Shown here: positions 1 through 10,000 of the stretch, piece by piece
Numbering within the stretch: position 1 is the first letter of the stretch
Layout of the letters: each line of letters starts with the position of its first letter
Program-made: the position numbers and the translations under genes
The notes under the pieces: generated by a model
The model's input: the letters and a program-made list of their open reading frames with translations, nothing else
What the model was told of the DNA's origin: nothing
Database searches by the model: none
Source: Neobacillus sp. YX16
GTDB taxonomy: Bacteria > Bacillota > Bacilli > Bacillales > Cytobacillaceae
Length of the DNA: 64,000 nt
Assembly (NCBI RefSeq): GCF_030123505.1
Contig: NZ_CP126115.1
Coordinates: 5,656,001 to 5,720,000, forward strand
Direction of reading: 5' to 3'

Positions 1-339
1 AAGCCCCGCGTTTCAATCGAGGTGCAGGCGGAGGGAAATATTGGTGAGGCAAGTGTGCCCACTGACCTTAATAATCCCGATGTTCTTTTAAAAATAGAAA
101 AAGAAATAGAAAAGGAAATAAAAAAAGAAATGACTATGGCTTTAAAGCAGGCCCAAAAAAATAAGTCAGATATTTTTGGTTTTGGAGACACTCTTCATCG
201 CTCAAATCCTGAAGCTTGGAAAAAAATGAAGTCTGAATGGAATGATGTTTATTTTCCAGAAGTTAAAGCAGATATAGTAGTGGATGCCTTTATTCGTCGA
301 ACAGGATTACGTAACAACCCCCACCAAGTTAATAAGTAA
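1..339 (+). CDS. Spore germination protein, Ger(x)C family, C-terminal part
   Basis: This is the 3' end of a gene that begins left of the window; frame 1 is open from base 1. The 112 visible residues match the C-terminal domain of GerAC/GerBC-type lipoproteins. They show the long charged helix (about residues 28-55 of the visible part) followed by the hallmark region with FGFGDTLHR, then EAWKKM and a VKADIVVDAFIRRTG strand. In this family the protein is a lipoprotein subunit of the nutrient germinant receptor in the inner spore membrane. The next gene, 34 bases downstream on the same strand, encodes the GerAB-type subunit, so this is one receptor operon in the order C then B. The N-terminus and lipobox cannot be seen. 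Confidence 0.93.
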   Translation, partial: KPRVSIEVQAEGNIGEASVPTDLNNPDVLLKIEKEIEKEIKKEMTMALKQAQKNKSDIFGFGDTLHRSNPEAWKKMKSEWNDVYFPEVKADIVVDAFIRRTGLRNNPHQVNK

Positions 340-373
340 TAATTAAAACGGATGAAAAGGATGTGACAAAAGC

Positions 374-1465
374 GTGGAAAAGGCAAAAATAAGCTTATAC
401 CAGCTTTTTGTCCTGATCTTGTTATTTGAGCTCGGCAGTGCGATTTTGGTACCTTTGGCAAGTGATGCCAAACAAGACGCCTGGCTGGCCATACTGTTTG
501 GAATGTTAGGAGGTCTATTCTTATTCTGGGTAAATTACCGTTTATTTCTTTATTATCCAGAGTTAGCCCCCCCGGAATATATGCAAAAGCTGCTTGGAAA
601 AATACTAGGTACAATCCTTGCCTTTTGTTATATTATTTTGTTTATGTATTCGGCATCCAGGGTACTTCGCGATTTTGGAGAAATGCTCCTGACCTTTGCC
701 TATCTTGAAACTCCCTTATTTATTGTAAATGCCTTATTGATGCTGGTTATTATTTATGCTGTTAGCAAAGGTATTGAGGTTGTGGCAAGGACGGGAGAAT
801 TATTTTTCTTTTTTATCTATTTCCTTGCTATTACTGGTTTTATTCTAATTCTATTCTCTGGGCTCATTGATATAAATAATTTAAAACCTATACTAGAGCA
901 AGGCATTTCACCTATTGTGGGACTAGTTTTAACTCAAACCCTATATTTTCCATTCGGGGAAGCAATCGTTTTTTCAATGATTTTCCCCTATATAACAAAC
1001 AGAAAAAAAGCGAAAAAAATAGGTCTTTTTGCAATAGGGCTAAGCGGAATTAATCTTGCCATTACCATGGCGATTAACATTGGTGTATTGGGGGTTGACC
1101 TTACTGTCCGCTCGCAATTTCCGCTTTTAAGTACTATTCAAAGCATACAAGTAGCAGATTTTCTCGAACGTCTTGATGTTTTTTTTATGATATCTACCGT
1201 CATCTGTATTTATTTTAAAGTAAGCATATATTTTTATGCAGCCGTTGCAAGCACTGCGGTCATATTTAAGATAAAAGAACCTTCAAGGTTAACATATCCC
1301 ATGGGGATGGTTATTTTGTTCATGTCTGTTACAATCGCAAGCAGCTATGCTGAGCATTTAAAGGAAGGGTTGAAATTTGTTACACGCTATTTGCTCCCTT
1401 TCTTCTTTATCATTTTTCCCTTACTGCTCTTAGGAATTGCCTTTTTAAAAAACCGAAATAAGTAG
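374..1465 (+). CDS. Spore germination protein, GerAB/endospore permease family
   Basis: The 363-residue protein has about ten hydrophobic segments and the usual length of GerAB subunits, which belong to the APC amino-acid transporter superfamily. It opens with ISLYQLFVLILLFELGSAIL, typical of the family, in which this segment starts helix 1. It probably forms the germinant-binding membrane subunit of a nutrient receptor in the inner spore membrane. The start is GTG at 374, about 11 bases after an AAAGGATG ribosome binding site. It lies 34 bases after the Ger(x)C gene and is presumably co-transcribed with it in the forespore. No frameshift or unusual feature is seen, and the germinant cannot be inferred. 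Confidence 0.95.
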   Translation: MEKAKISLYQLFVLILLFELGSAILVPLASDAKQDAWLAILFGMLGGLFLFWVNYRLFLYYPELAPPEYMQKLLGKILGTILAFCYIILFMYSASRVLRDFGEMLLTFAYLETPLFIVNALLMLVIIYAVSKGIEVVARTGELFFFFIYFLAITGFILILFSGLIDINNLKPILEQGISPIVGLVLTQTLYFPFGEAIVFSMIFPYITNRKKAKKIGLFAIGLSGINLAITMAINIGVLGVDLTVRSQFPLLSTIQSIQVADFLERLDVFFMISTVICIYFKVSIYFYAAVASTAVIFKIKEPSRLTYPMGMVILFMSVTIASSYAEHLKEGLKFVTRYLLPFFFIIFPLLLLGIAFLKNRNK

Positions 1466-1487
1466 TAGTCATGAATAAATGATAAAG

Positions 1488-1518
1488 GACAAGGGGCTGC
1501 CTCAAAAATACCCTTGTC
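1488..1518. terminator. Possible hairpin after germination operon
   Basis: An inverted repeat GACAAGGG...CCCTTGTC lies between convergent genes. It has an 8-bp stem and a long loop but no clear T-run, so termination is only possible. Confidence 0.35.
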
Positions 1519-1546
1519 AAGTATGGCGAATGATTGCTTCAATAAC

Positions 1547-2614
1547 CTATGGGGTTAAACTAACGGTTATTACTGTTCCTTTTCCAAGTTCACTTAGGAC
1601 CTGAATTTCACCTTGGTGCAAATCTATTATTTTTTTGACAATAGACAGTCCAAGACCACTGCCTCCCGAATTCGAATTTCTAGATGGATCGGCTTTATAA
1701 AATCGCTCAAAAATATGCATAAGTGTATCATTATTCATGCCTATTCCGGTGTCTTTTATTTTTACCTTCCATTGGCTATCGTCTGTTTTGTATGACTCAA
1801 CCTTGATGGTACCTCCGTTTGGTGTGAATTTAATACAGTTATGAAGTAAATTAATCCACACTTGATCCATCAGGTCTTCATCTGCTAAGATCGTTATATT
1901 TTCAAGGGAGATATCCATGTGGATAGCTTTCTCTGCCCATAGTGGTTCAAAAGCAAGAATGATTCGGCGAAGCTGATGATCTAAACGATAGTTTTTTAGT
2001 TCAAGGGATAAATGATCAGACTCCAAAGAAGTGAGTTTTAACAGATTTTCACTCAATTTTGACAGCCTGATACTTTCTGTTTCGATAATTTGCAGATAAT
2101 GGCTGCGCTCCTCAGGGCTTAAATCATCGTTCTTTAGCGCATAAGCAAACCCACTAATAGAGGTCAGCGGAGACTGAATTTCATGTGAGACATTCGAGAT
2201 AAATTCCTGGCGCATTTCCTCCATTTCTCCCAGTTTATCGGCCATATGGTTAATGCTTTCAATAATCTTATAATAAGGATGGTCATCTCGGCCGCCCATT
2301 TGATTCCGATAATAAGAAAGATCAATATTAAAGTTTCCTTCAGCTATCATTCTCAATGCTTGAATGATTGGATGAAGAAATTTATCCTGTTTTGATTTGA
2401 CCCATCGGATTCTTGTTATTAAATACATAACGATTCCAAACAGAAAAAATCCAAGAAACGAGTTGATTAACTGTCTGGGAAATTCATGAGGAAGATAATG
2501 GATTGCACCATAAAGCATGGATGTAAACCAATAGGCAGCGGACCATCCTATTAGAAGAGCGATTGTAATGGCTGAAAACCCTAAGAATCGTTTCATGATT
2601 TCAGGCAGATTCAA
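1547..2614 (-). CDS. Sensor histidine kinase of two-component system
   Basis: The 355-residue membrane kinase has two transmembrane segments (about residues 12-34 and 49-68) separated by a very short extracytoplasmic loop, then a HAMP-like linker. The HisKA domain carries the phosphoacceptor His at about residue 144 in FISNVSHEIQSPL. The ATPase domain shows an N-box (HNCIKF), G1 (DTGIGM) and G2 (GGSGLGLSIV). With almost no external loop it probably senses through the membrane, or together with the adjacent ABC transporter, as Bacillus transporter-linked kinases do; that link is inferred. It overlaps the response regulator gene by 4 bp (ATGA) and is the last gene of a minus-strand block. Confidence 0.93.
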   Translation of the reverse strand: MNLPEIMKRFLGFSAITIALLIGWSAAYWFTSMLYGAIHYLPHEFPRQLINSFLGFFLFGIVMYLITRIRWVKSKQDKFLHPIIQALRMIAEGNFNIDLSYYRNQMGGRDDHPYYKIIESINHMADKLGEMEEMRQEFISNVSHEIQSPLTSISGFAYALKNDDLSPEERSHYLQIIETESIRLSKLSENLLKLTSLESDHLSLELKNYRLDHQLRRIILAFEPLWAEKAIHMDISLENITILADEDLMDQVWINLLHNCIKFTPNGGTIKVESYKTDDSQWKVKIKDTGIGMNNDTLMHIFERFYKADPSRNSNSGGSGLGLSIVKKIIDLHQGEIQVLSELGKGTVITVSLTP

Positions 2615-3291
2615 TGTGACACCTCCAGTCGATAGCCAAGTCCGCGAATTGTAGTGATTTTAAAGGGACAATCATCCTGGGAAAACCGCTGCCGCAGCCG
2701 TTTAATGTGAACATCAACGGTCCGTTCATCGCCCTCATAATCAAATCCCCAAATATCCTCAATTAATTGTTCCCTAGAAAAAGTTTTCTGCTGATGTGTT
2801 GCCAGCTTAAATAAAAGTTCAAATTCTTTAAGGGGCAAAGTAATGTCCTGATTACCTACTGATACTTTGTAGGAAGCACGGTCAATCACGACATTACCGA
2901 TTTTAATTCGATTAGATATCGTAATTTGATAGCGCTTGAGCAATGCTTTTACCCGAGCGATCAGTTCAGCTGCAGCAAACGGTTTAACCATATAATCATC
3001 TGCTCCAAGACCAAAGCCTTTTACTTTTTGAGCTGTTTCCCCTTTAGCCGTCAGCATTAAAATCGGTAGTGTATCGGAATAATAGGAACGGACTTCTCGG
3101 CAAAATGCCCAGCCGTCCATGTTCGGCATCATAATATCAAGAATAATCAAATCAATTTTTTCCGTTTCGAGTAAGGATAATGCAGCTTTTCCGTCTGCCG
3201 CCTCTGTAGTCGATAGTCCTTCTTTGGAAAGAATGACATGAATTAACTCCCGAATGTGGAGATCATCATCTACAATTAATATTTTTGCCAT
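2611..3291 (-). CDS. Response regulator, OmpR/PhoB family
   Basis: The N-terminal receiver domain has the acidic pair in IVDDD, the phosphoacceptor Asp in LIILDIMMP, the Thr switch residue in LMLTAK and Lys in VKPF. The C-terminal winged helix ends with RGLGYRLE, typical of OmpR regulators. The start is taken as the ATG at 3291, nine bases downstream of AAAGGA, because an upstream in-frame ATG at 3300 abuts the ribosome binding site. The kinase gene overlaps its 3' end. The ABC exporter genes lie 100 bases upstream on the same strand, so exporter control is plausible but unproven. Confidence 0.93.
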   Translation of the reverse strand: MAKILIVDDDLHIRELIHVILSKEGLSTTEAADGKAALSLLETEKIDLIILDIMMPNMDGWAFCREVRSYYSDTLPILMLTAKGETAQKVKGFGLGADDYMVKPFAAAELIARVKALLKRYQITISNRIKIGNVVIDRASYKVSVGNQDITLPLKEFELLFKLATHQQKTFSREQLIEDIWGFDYEGDERTVDVHIKRLRQRFSQDDCPFKITTIRGLGYRLEVSH

Positions 3292-3391
3292 ATTGTTCAT
3301 TCCTTTATAAAAAATAAAGGGAACCGCCAGTCAGTATGCGATCCCTTATAGGTGCTAACTTTTATTGTATACGAACAAGAGCTTTTCACAA

Positions 3392-4207
3392 CTATGTCTG
3401 ACGCATATAGGCACGGACAGTGATGGGTGCAAAGATTGCCACAATAAGAGCAGCACCAATTAGAGAGATTGTAAGGTCCCCGCCCATTGTGCCAGTGTTG
3501 GTCAACTCTCTCACAGCTGTAACAAGATGCGAGATGGGATTGATTTTCACAAACCATTGGAGCCAGTCGGGCATGGTATCTGCTGGAACAAAAGCATTTG
3601 AGAGAAACGTGAGCGGAAAAAGAACAATCATCGAGATCCCCTGTACACTCGATGCCGTACGCGAAATGACACCGAAGAAAGCAAAAATCCAGCTAATCGC
3701 CCATGAACAGACTACCACGAGAAGCCCAGCAATGGCGACATGGCCCAAACCTCCCTCTGGACGATAACCCATGATATAGCCCATGGTAAAAGTAAGAACG
3801 GTCGCAATCGTATAACGAATAGTGTCTGCTAACAGGGCTCCTGCCAACGGAGCAATGCGAGCAATTGGCAGTGACTTAAATCGGTCGAACACGCCTTTAT
3901 CCATGTCCTCCCGCAATTGGACACCCGTGACAATGGAAGTGGTGATGACCGTCTGAACGAGGATCCCAGGTATAATAACCGGCAAATAGTTTTGCACATT
4001 TCCCGAGATAGCCCCGCCAAAAATATAGGTAAACATCAAGGTAAAAATTATTGGCTGCAGGGTGACGTCGAATAATTGCTCAGGCGTACGCCGTATCTTT
4101 AACAAGCCACGATAGGCCATGGTTAATGATTGTTGTACCGTTTGGAAGAAGCTCGTTTTATTAAGCAGCTGGCGTTCAGCGGCCGGCACGATTGAATGAC
4201 GTTTCAT
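3392..4207 (-). CDS. ABC-2 type transporter permease, DrrB-like
   Basis: The 271-residue polytopic protein has about six hydrophobic segments and matches the ABC-2 permease family of the daunorubicin-resistance type. A characteristic loop LREDMDKGVFDRFKSLPIAR follows the second helix, and NPISHLVTAVREL lies before the last. It probably forms the membrane channel for the ATPase encoded immediately upstream, with a 4-bp overlap. The substrate is unknown; drugs or lipids are usual for the family. Base composition of both exporter genes looks clearly more GC-rich by eye than the flanking genes, which suggests acquisition from another lineage. Confidence 0.92.
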   Translation of the reverse strand: MKRHSIVPAAERQLLNKTSFFQTVQQSLTMAYRGLLKIRRTPEQLFDVTLQPIIFTLMFTYIFGGAISGNVQNYLPVIIPGILVQTVITTSIVTGVQLREDMDKGVFDRFKSLPIARIAPLAGALLADTIRYTIATVLTFTMGYIMGYRPEGGLGHVAIAGLLVVVCSWAISWIFAFFGVISRTASSVQGISMIVLFPLTFLSNAFVPADTMPDWLQWFVKINPISHLVTAVRELTNTGTMGGDLTISLIGAALIVAIFAPITVRAYMRQT

Positions 4208-5232
4208 ATTCTTACCTCTCTTCCTTGCTCTGGATTATTTGAAAGTTTAGATCTATCATTTTCGATATCTTGGCCGGTAATGGTCAGAAAAACCTCATCT
4301 AGGGTTGGCTTTTGAACACTGAACTCAGCGAGTTGAATTCCCGCCTCACGCAAGGCGATCAACAGGTCTGTTACCCGGTCGGCATCTGCCATCGGGGCAG
4401 TAATCCTCCCGCCTTCTGAAGAAACTGCTGTCTGGACCCTGAGCACCCGTTCAACCATGATACGAGCATTTGAGATGTCCTGTGAATGTTGAATGTTCAA
4501 ATGCAAAGATGAATGACCAACAGACTCCTTCAATTCATTCACCGTACCCTCTGCAATTACTCGACCGTGATCAATCACCGCGATCCGGTCGGCGAGTTCA
4601 TCTGCTTCTTGAAGATACTGCGTAGTTAATAGAACCGTGGACCCTGACTTTACCAGGGTGCGGATGGTATCCCACATTTGATTGCGAGTCCGCGGGTCGA
4701 GTCCGGTAGTCGGTTCATCCAAGAAGATGAGCGGCGGCTGGGCAATGAGGCTTGCGGCCAAATCCAGCCGGCGGCGCATACCCCCGGAGAAATTTTTCAA
4801 TGGACGCTTCGCGGCTTCCGTTAAACCAAACTCCTCAAGTAATTCTGCTGCCTTACTCCGTGCCTCTTTACGACTCAACCCTAGCAGGGTGGAAAAAATG
4901 ATTAAGTTCTCCGTAGCACTGAGTGACTCATCGACCGAGGCATATTGACCTGTCACTCCGATTAATTGTCGGACAATTTGTGGCTCCTTGACTACGTCGT
5001 ATCCGAAAATGCGCGCTGACCCTGAATCCGGCCTCAGTAAGGTAGCCAGCATTCTGATTGTGGTCGTTTTTCCTGCCCCATTCGGACCGAGTACCCCATA
5101 GATTGCACCGGCACGCACGTTTAGATCTACACCATCAACAGCACGATTATCACCGAACGTTTTAGCAAGTCCGTGTGCCTCAACAGCCCAATCTCCATTT
5201 TTTATATCTAATTTTTTATACTCTCTACTCAT
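4204..5232 (-). CDS. ABC transporter ATP-binding protein, DrrA-like
   Basis: The 342-residue ATPase has Walker A (GPNGAGKTTT), a signature motif (NFSGGMRRRLDLA), Walker B (LIFLDEPTTGLDP) and a switch region. A roughly 100-residue C-terminal extension ends in PTLDEVFLTITGQ, typical of DrrA-type exporters. It energises the permease encoded just downstream. The ATG is preceded by a strong GGGAGG site. It is the first gene of the block exporter ATPase, permease, response regulator, kinase. GC is higher than surrounding genes. The transported compound cannot be deduced. Confidence 0.94.
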   Translation of the reverse strand: MSREYKKLDIKNGDWAVEAHGLAKTFGDNRAVDGVDLNVRAGAIYGVLGPNGAGKTTTIRMLATLLRPDSGSARIFGYDVVKEPQIVRQLIGVTGQYASVDESLSATENLIIFSTLLGLSRKEARSKAAELLEEFGLTEAAKRPLKNFSGGMRRRLDLAASLIAQPPLIFLDEPTTGLDPRTRNQMWDTIRTLVKSGSTVLLTTQYLQEADELADRIAVIDHGRVIAEGTVNELKESVGHSSLHLNIQHSQDISNARIMVERVLRVQTAVSSEGGRITAPMADADRVTDLLIALREAGIQLAEFSVQKPTLDEVFLTITGQDIENDRSKLSNNPEQGREVRI

Positions 5233-5397
5233 GGGTATCCTCCCTTTTCATCTGATTGAAACCTAGACTTTTTAGATGAATAATGAACGCTTGTAATGTA
5301 TTCCCTCCATCTGTTACAGAAGTATAAATGACATTTATGAACTGAATATGAACGGAACGATTGAGAAGATTTTTTCAAAAGGGGCTTTTAACCAACA

Positions 5398-5639
5398 GGC
5401 TGTGTTAAAGGTAAATGTTGCTTTTAGAACCTTGTTGATTTGTGCGGAAGGCGCGAGACTCCTCCAGGAGGACGGGACAGGGGAGACCCCGCTTATCTCT
5501 TAGCGCCGAGGAGGCTTCCCGAACCGCCTGCGGAAAGCGAAGCGCCTCGGAACAGGCAAAGACCGCCTGTCCCTGCGGTAATTATTCGATGAAGCATTCC
5601 TTAGTGGAGCACAAATCAACAGCCCAATTTAACACAGCC
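5398..5639. mobile_element. MITE-like GC-rich structured repeat
   Basis: This 242-bp non-coding element is bounded by the inverted repeat GGCTGTGTTAAA (5398-5409) and its exact complement (5628-5639). A second nested inverted repeat, TGTTGATTTGTG at 5433-5444, pairs with 5610-5621. The interior is much more GC-rich than the surroundings and shows the conserved segments GGCGCGAGACTCCT and GGGGAGACCCCGC. I recognise this type from memory as a common dispersed repeat of Bacillus genomes, with no coding capacity. The nested palindromes would fold into one long structure if transcribed. Confidence 0.7.
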
Positions 5640-5647
5640 AACCAATA

Positions 5648-5698
5648 AAAAAATGGAGCCAAATTCTATCATTACGATAGAACTTAGCTCCATTTTTC
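5648..5698. terminator. Bidirectional rho-independent terminator
   Basis: AAAAATGGAGC pairs with GCTCCATTTTT, with a second internal CTATC/GATAG stem. A/T runs flank both sides, so it could work in either direction. No complete gene abuts it, so it may be left over from a lost gene. Confidence 0.6.
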
Positions 5699-5783
5699 TT
5701 TTCTCCTAAATTAAAAATCTGCATTGTATTTATGTAAGGTTTATTTTGCATCCAGCAATCGCAAGCGTTTTCATTATAAACTA

Positions 5784-6063
5784 TTGGCTCTGTTAAAACT
5801 GAATGTTGATTTCACTGTGTTTGGAAAATAAGCGGAGTTTTTCCGTTTATTTTAGGAAATACAATTAATTCCTTAAAAATAAGCGGAGTTTTTCCGCTTA
5901 TTGTATCCAAATCCTTGGATTTTGTCTTATTTAAAGTATTTAACCGGAATATCTCCGCGTATATCTGCTTTCTAAGCTTCCTCTATATACAATAGCTGGA
6001 AATTATCCGCCTATGAATTCTCAACCCTACACGAAAATCAACGATGAATAATAACAGAGCCAA
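5784..6063. mobile_element. MITE-like element with internal AAGCGGA tandem units
   Basis: The element is bounded by TTGGCTCTGTTA (5784-5795) and its complement (6052-6063). These ends closely resemble those of the element at 5398-5639, and the next bases (AATGTTG) are shared too. The interior holds four palindromic units of the type AAGCGGAGTTTTTCCG at about 5830, 5881, 5943 and 5995, spaced roughly 51, 62 and 52 bases. The same four-unit array recurs at 25236-25430. No coding potential is seen. Confidence 0.6.
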
Positions 6064-6158
6064 ACTATTAAATAAGATGACCCGTATCCTTTTTCTATCC
6101 TCGTTCATATGATGTTTAGTGTTGAAAAACATAGAAAGATATCGAAAGGATGCTTCTA

Positions 6159-6257
6159 TTGAAGGTAGTCATTTTATGTGGTGGAAAAGGAATGAGGATG
6201 AAAGGGTTAACCGAAGTTGTTCCAAAAGCGTTAGCAAATGTTATATTAGGAAATTAA
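6159..6257 (+). pseudogene. Remnant of sugar nucleotidyltransferase (5' end only)
   Basis: A TTG start with the ribosome binding site GAAAGGA opens a 32-codon frame. It reads like the N-terminus of glucose-1-phosphate nucleotidyl- or cytidylyltransferases: VVILCGGKGMRM is the nucleotide-binding loop, followed by TEVVPKALANV. It stops after LGN where the active enzyme would continue for more than 200 residues. The next ~90 bases carry another short open stretch that I cannot assign. This looks like a deletion scar of a lost surface-polysaccharide gene. Confidence 0.65.
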
Positions 6258-7096
6258 AAATGATTATCCAAACTATTTGTTAATATTAAGTGCAAAAACT
6301 GGGGTTGAAATCAACATTGATTCTTTAGATATTCGACAAAATCAAAAATAGTATCTAATAATTTTGTTTTGAAATTTAAAAAATCTTAATTGGAAAAACA
6401 AAAAGATTTTATACTTGTTAAATTTTTAGAATTACTATTTATTCTTCCGGAACTAAGGACTTGTGACCTGCAATGACAAACGTAACGGTACTCTTTTATT
6501 TGAATGCCTGTGCTAATAATCGTTACCTGAATGAAAAGCCCTATCCTCGTAGCTGAGGACAGGGCTTCTGTTCAATTTAAGATAATGTTCACCCACCTAA
6601 TTAACCGTTCTCTTCACAATTACGATTAGATTAGCAATAAAACTGTAATATTTCTCTTTTTACTATAGTCATAAAAATGGAATGAATTTTTACTAGTTTC
6701 CCCCAGTTTTTCTACTTCTAAAAAAAACGATCGACAATACCCTTCGACAAATAAATGATAGTTCTACTTTAATCTAGTCTTTGCGACATTTTATTTAATA
6801 AACAAATATAAAAATTAAGTAATTGAATGAACGATTCCTTTTAAGATTCCCCCAATTTACATTATTATTAAGCCGCTTTATTATTTGAATTAGTCATAAA
6901 TTAACTCCCTATTTATAGAATTTTTCACATCCATCCCAAAACCTACTAACATCAATGACCGTTATCCTACCAAACAGTTTATATTTACCAAAATTATAAA
7001 CTACTAATCTCTCAATCATTTTAGTAAAAAAAAATAAAGCTTATAGATTCTAGGATCACAAGTTTTATATTTAAAAATAGAAAAGGAGCTACGTTT
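6258..7096. other. Non-coding AT-rich region upstream of the protease gene
   Basis: No supportable gene is seen. A strong hairpin AAGCCCTATCCTC/GAGGACAGGGCTT lies at 6536-6567 without a clear T-run. The rest is AT-rich and presumably includes the protease promoter, which I could not place confidently. Confidence 0.5.
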
Positions 7097-10000
7097 ATGA
7101 AGAAAAGTAAAAAGAATCTATTTAAGGTGATGTCCACTGCAGCTTTAACATCATTAATTTTTTCATCATCATTTACTGTTTTTGCAGAAAGCAATGACAC
7201 AACACCACAATCTCATACGATTGGAAAAACGGCGGAGCAAGGAAGGCCATTATTTTTTAATAAAGATAATGAAGAAACTAGCAAGGATGATTTGTATTCT
7301 AAAGACTCTAAAAAGGAAGGTTTGGCTAAACCATATAGCCCAAATGATGTGGTTCGTTTAATCGTAGAAGTTGAACAACCAACAGAAATTGATAAAAACG
7401 CCAAGAACAAAAAAACATTATATAAGCAAAAGCAAGACAAGGTAATTGATGAATTCTCAAAGAAAAATAAATCTAAATCAAAATCTCCTACAAAAGTGAA
7501 GCATCGTTTTTTTGAAGGGTTTAATGGATTTAGTTTAGAAACAGAGTTTCAGAATATTAAAGATATCCAGTCTATTCCAGGGGTTACGAATGTACATATT
7601 GCAAACACATTCCAGCCGACTATGGGAGCCAGTAAGGAATTAGTACAGGCCCAAAAAGTTTGGAACCAATATGGTTATAAAGGCGAAGGCTTACTAGTAG
7701 CGATCGTTGATTCTGGGATTGATTATACGCACAAAGATATGAAACTATCTGATAAAGCAAAAGATAAAGAAAAATGGACTCAAGCAAGCATCAATTCTAA
7801 ATTTCAAGAGACAGAAGTTAACGAAGTTTGGTATAGCGATAAAGTACCTACAGGTTATGATTGGGCAGACAACGATACAAATGTCATTCCTGGGCCAGAA
7901 GGAAGTTCTCATGGTATGCATGTTGCTGGTACAGTTGGCGCAAGCGGAGATGAAACAAATGGCGGTGTAGAAGGGATTGCACCAGGCGTTCAGATCTTAG
8001 CTGAGAAGGTATTTTCAGATAATGGCGGCGGAGCCTTTGAGGATGATATCATCGCAGGAATCGAACATGCGGTTACAATGGGTGCAGATGTTATCAACAT
8101 GAGTTTAGGTGTTGATGCAGGCTTTGTAAGTGAAGAGGATGACCCTATTCAAAAAGCTATTCGTGTGGCAACAAAAAATGGTACCCTTGTTGTCGTAGCA
8201 GCTGGTAATGCATCATACAGTACTAAAAATAATTTAATATTATCTTCTTTAAAACCATATGCAGATAATCCCGATATTGGAGTAGTAGGTGCACCATCTA
8301 TAAGTCCATATGCTGTATCTGTTGCTTCCTATGAAAATTCAAAAATTCATTATAATACTCTAGCTGATGCAAACGGTTATCAGCTTCCTTACCAAGATCA
8401 AACGCAATATAACTTTAAACTATCTAAAGCTTTATCACCAAATCAAAGTTATGACCTTGTATATGTAGGTAACGGACTTAAAAAAGCTGATTATTTAGAT
8501 CAAAGTGGTCAACCAAAAGTAAAAGATAAAATTGCTGTGGTAAAATTACAGGATCAATATTCTTACTATTCTAATTTTCAATTTGATGCGGAACGTTATG
8601 GAGAAGCTTTAGCCGTTATTATTATTCCACCAGATGATATGGCTGACTACACATACCTAGGCTTAAGTCCTTATTCCATTCCAGCAGCTACAACCGGCAA
8701 AGCGGTTGGTCAAGAATTGATCAAAAAACTGACAAGTGGTCAAACGGTTCAGATGAAAGTATCAGGTGGTACTTGGGTAGAAAACGCAAAGAAAGACTCG
8801 ATGTCCGATTTTTCATCCATTGGTTCACCGCATACTTTAGATTTTAAGCCAGAGATTTCTGCTCCTGGTGGAAATATCTATTCCACTGTACCAGGAAATG
8901 ACTATGAAGTAATGAGCGGAACATCCATGGCAGCTCCTCAGGTTGCAGGCGGTTCAGCATTGTTATTGCAGGCACTTTATGAAAAAGGAATGCCACATTC
9001 AGAAAGCACGGTTTTAAAAGCAAAATTAGCATTAATGAATACTGCAAAGGTTGTTATGGATCCAAGAACAAATGGAGCCGTACCGTATTCACCAAGAGTA
9101 CAAGGATCTGGATTAATGCAAATTCAAAATGCCATTAATACACCGGTCATTGTCACAAGTAAAAACGCACCTTTAGAACAAACGGGGGCCGTTGCTCTGA
9201 AAGAAATTGGTCAAAATACTAGTTTTAAATTGAACGTTGAAGCATTTGACACTCCTAAAGGAAATAAAGATGATATTGAATACCAGGTTTATGTTGATGT
9301 GCTAATAGATAACACTGAAATGAAAGAATTTGATTTAGACAATGATGGTACTTTGGACTCCAAGGAGTATCTAACCTTAACAAGTGACCGTATTAATGGT
9401 GTAGATATTACTGTGAATGATAAAAAAGTAACACAAACAGAAGGAGCATCTATTAAAATTAAACCCGGTCAAACAAAAATGCTAACAGTTAATATATCTT
9501 TACCGGATTCATTAAAGAAAAATAGTTTTGTAGAAGGGTTTGTCCGTTTGGTTCCAGTAGCAAAGGACCAAAATAAAGCTGTACCTTTATCCATTCCTTA
9601 TATGGGCTTCTATGGAAAATGGGATAAGCCACAAAATATTGACCCTGCAGCATGGGAGCAAGATGCATTTTTAGGCTATACCGCCCTTTGGGATGATACA
9701 TCAGAACGTTATCCAATGGGATATGATCCAGCTACGGGAAGATTTAATCTTAATCATATTGCTTTCTCGCCAAACTTCTTTACTAATGGTGTCTATTCTA
9801 CCTTTACCACTTTACGTAATGTACAAAAAACCGAGATGTATATTGAAGATCAATCAGGAAACAACATTCAATATTTAGGTGACTTTAGCGAATATACAGG
9901 AAAGCCATGGAAATTCGGAAAGAATATTATGGCATATGGTGATTATTTAATTGGCGGATATTTATGGGATATGAAAGATAAGTCTGGACAATTTGTACCT

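Noticed and set aside
5442..5648. 68-residue Arg/Ser-rich open frame in the GC-rich repeat
   Set aside because: It lies entirely inside the structured MITE-like element, has no ribosome binding site and no protein-like composition.
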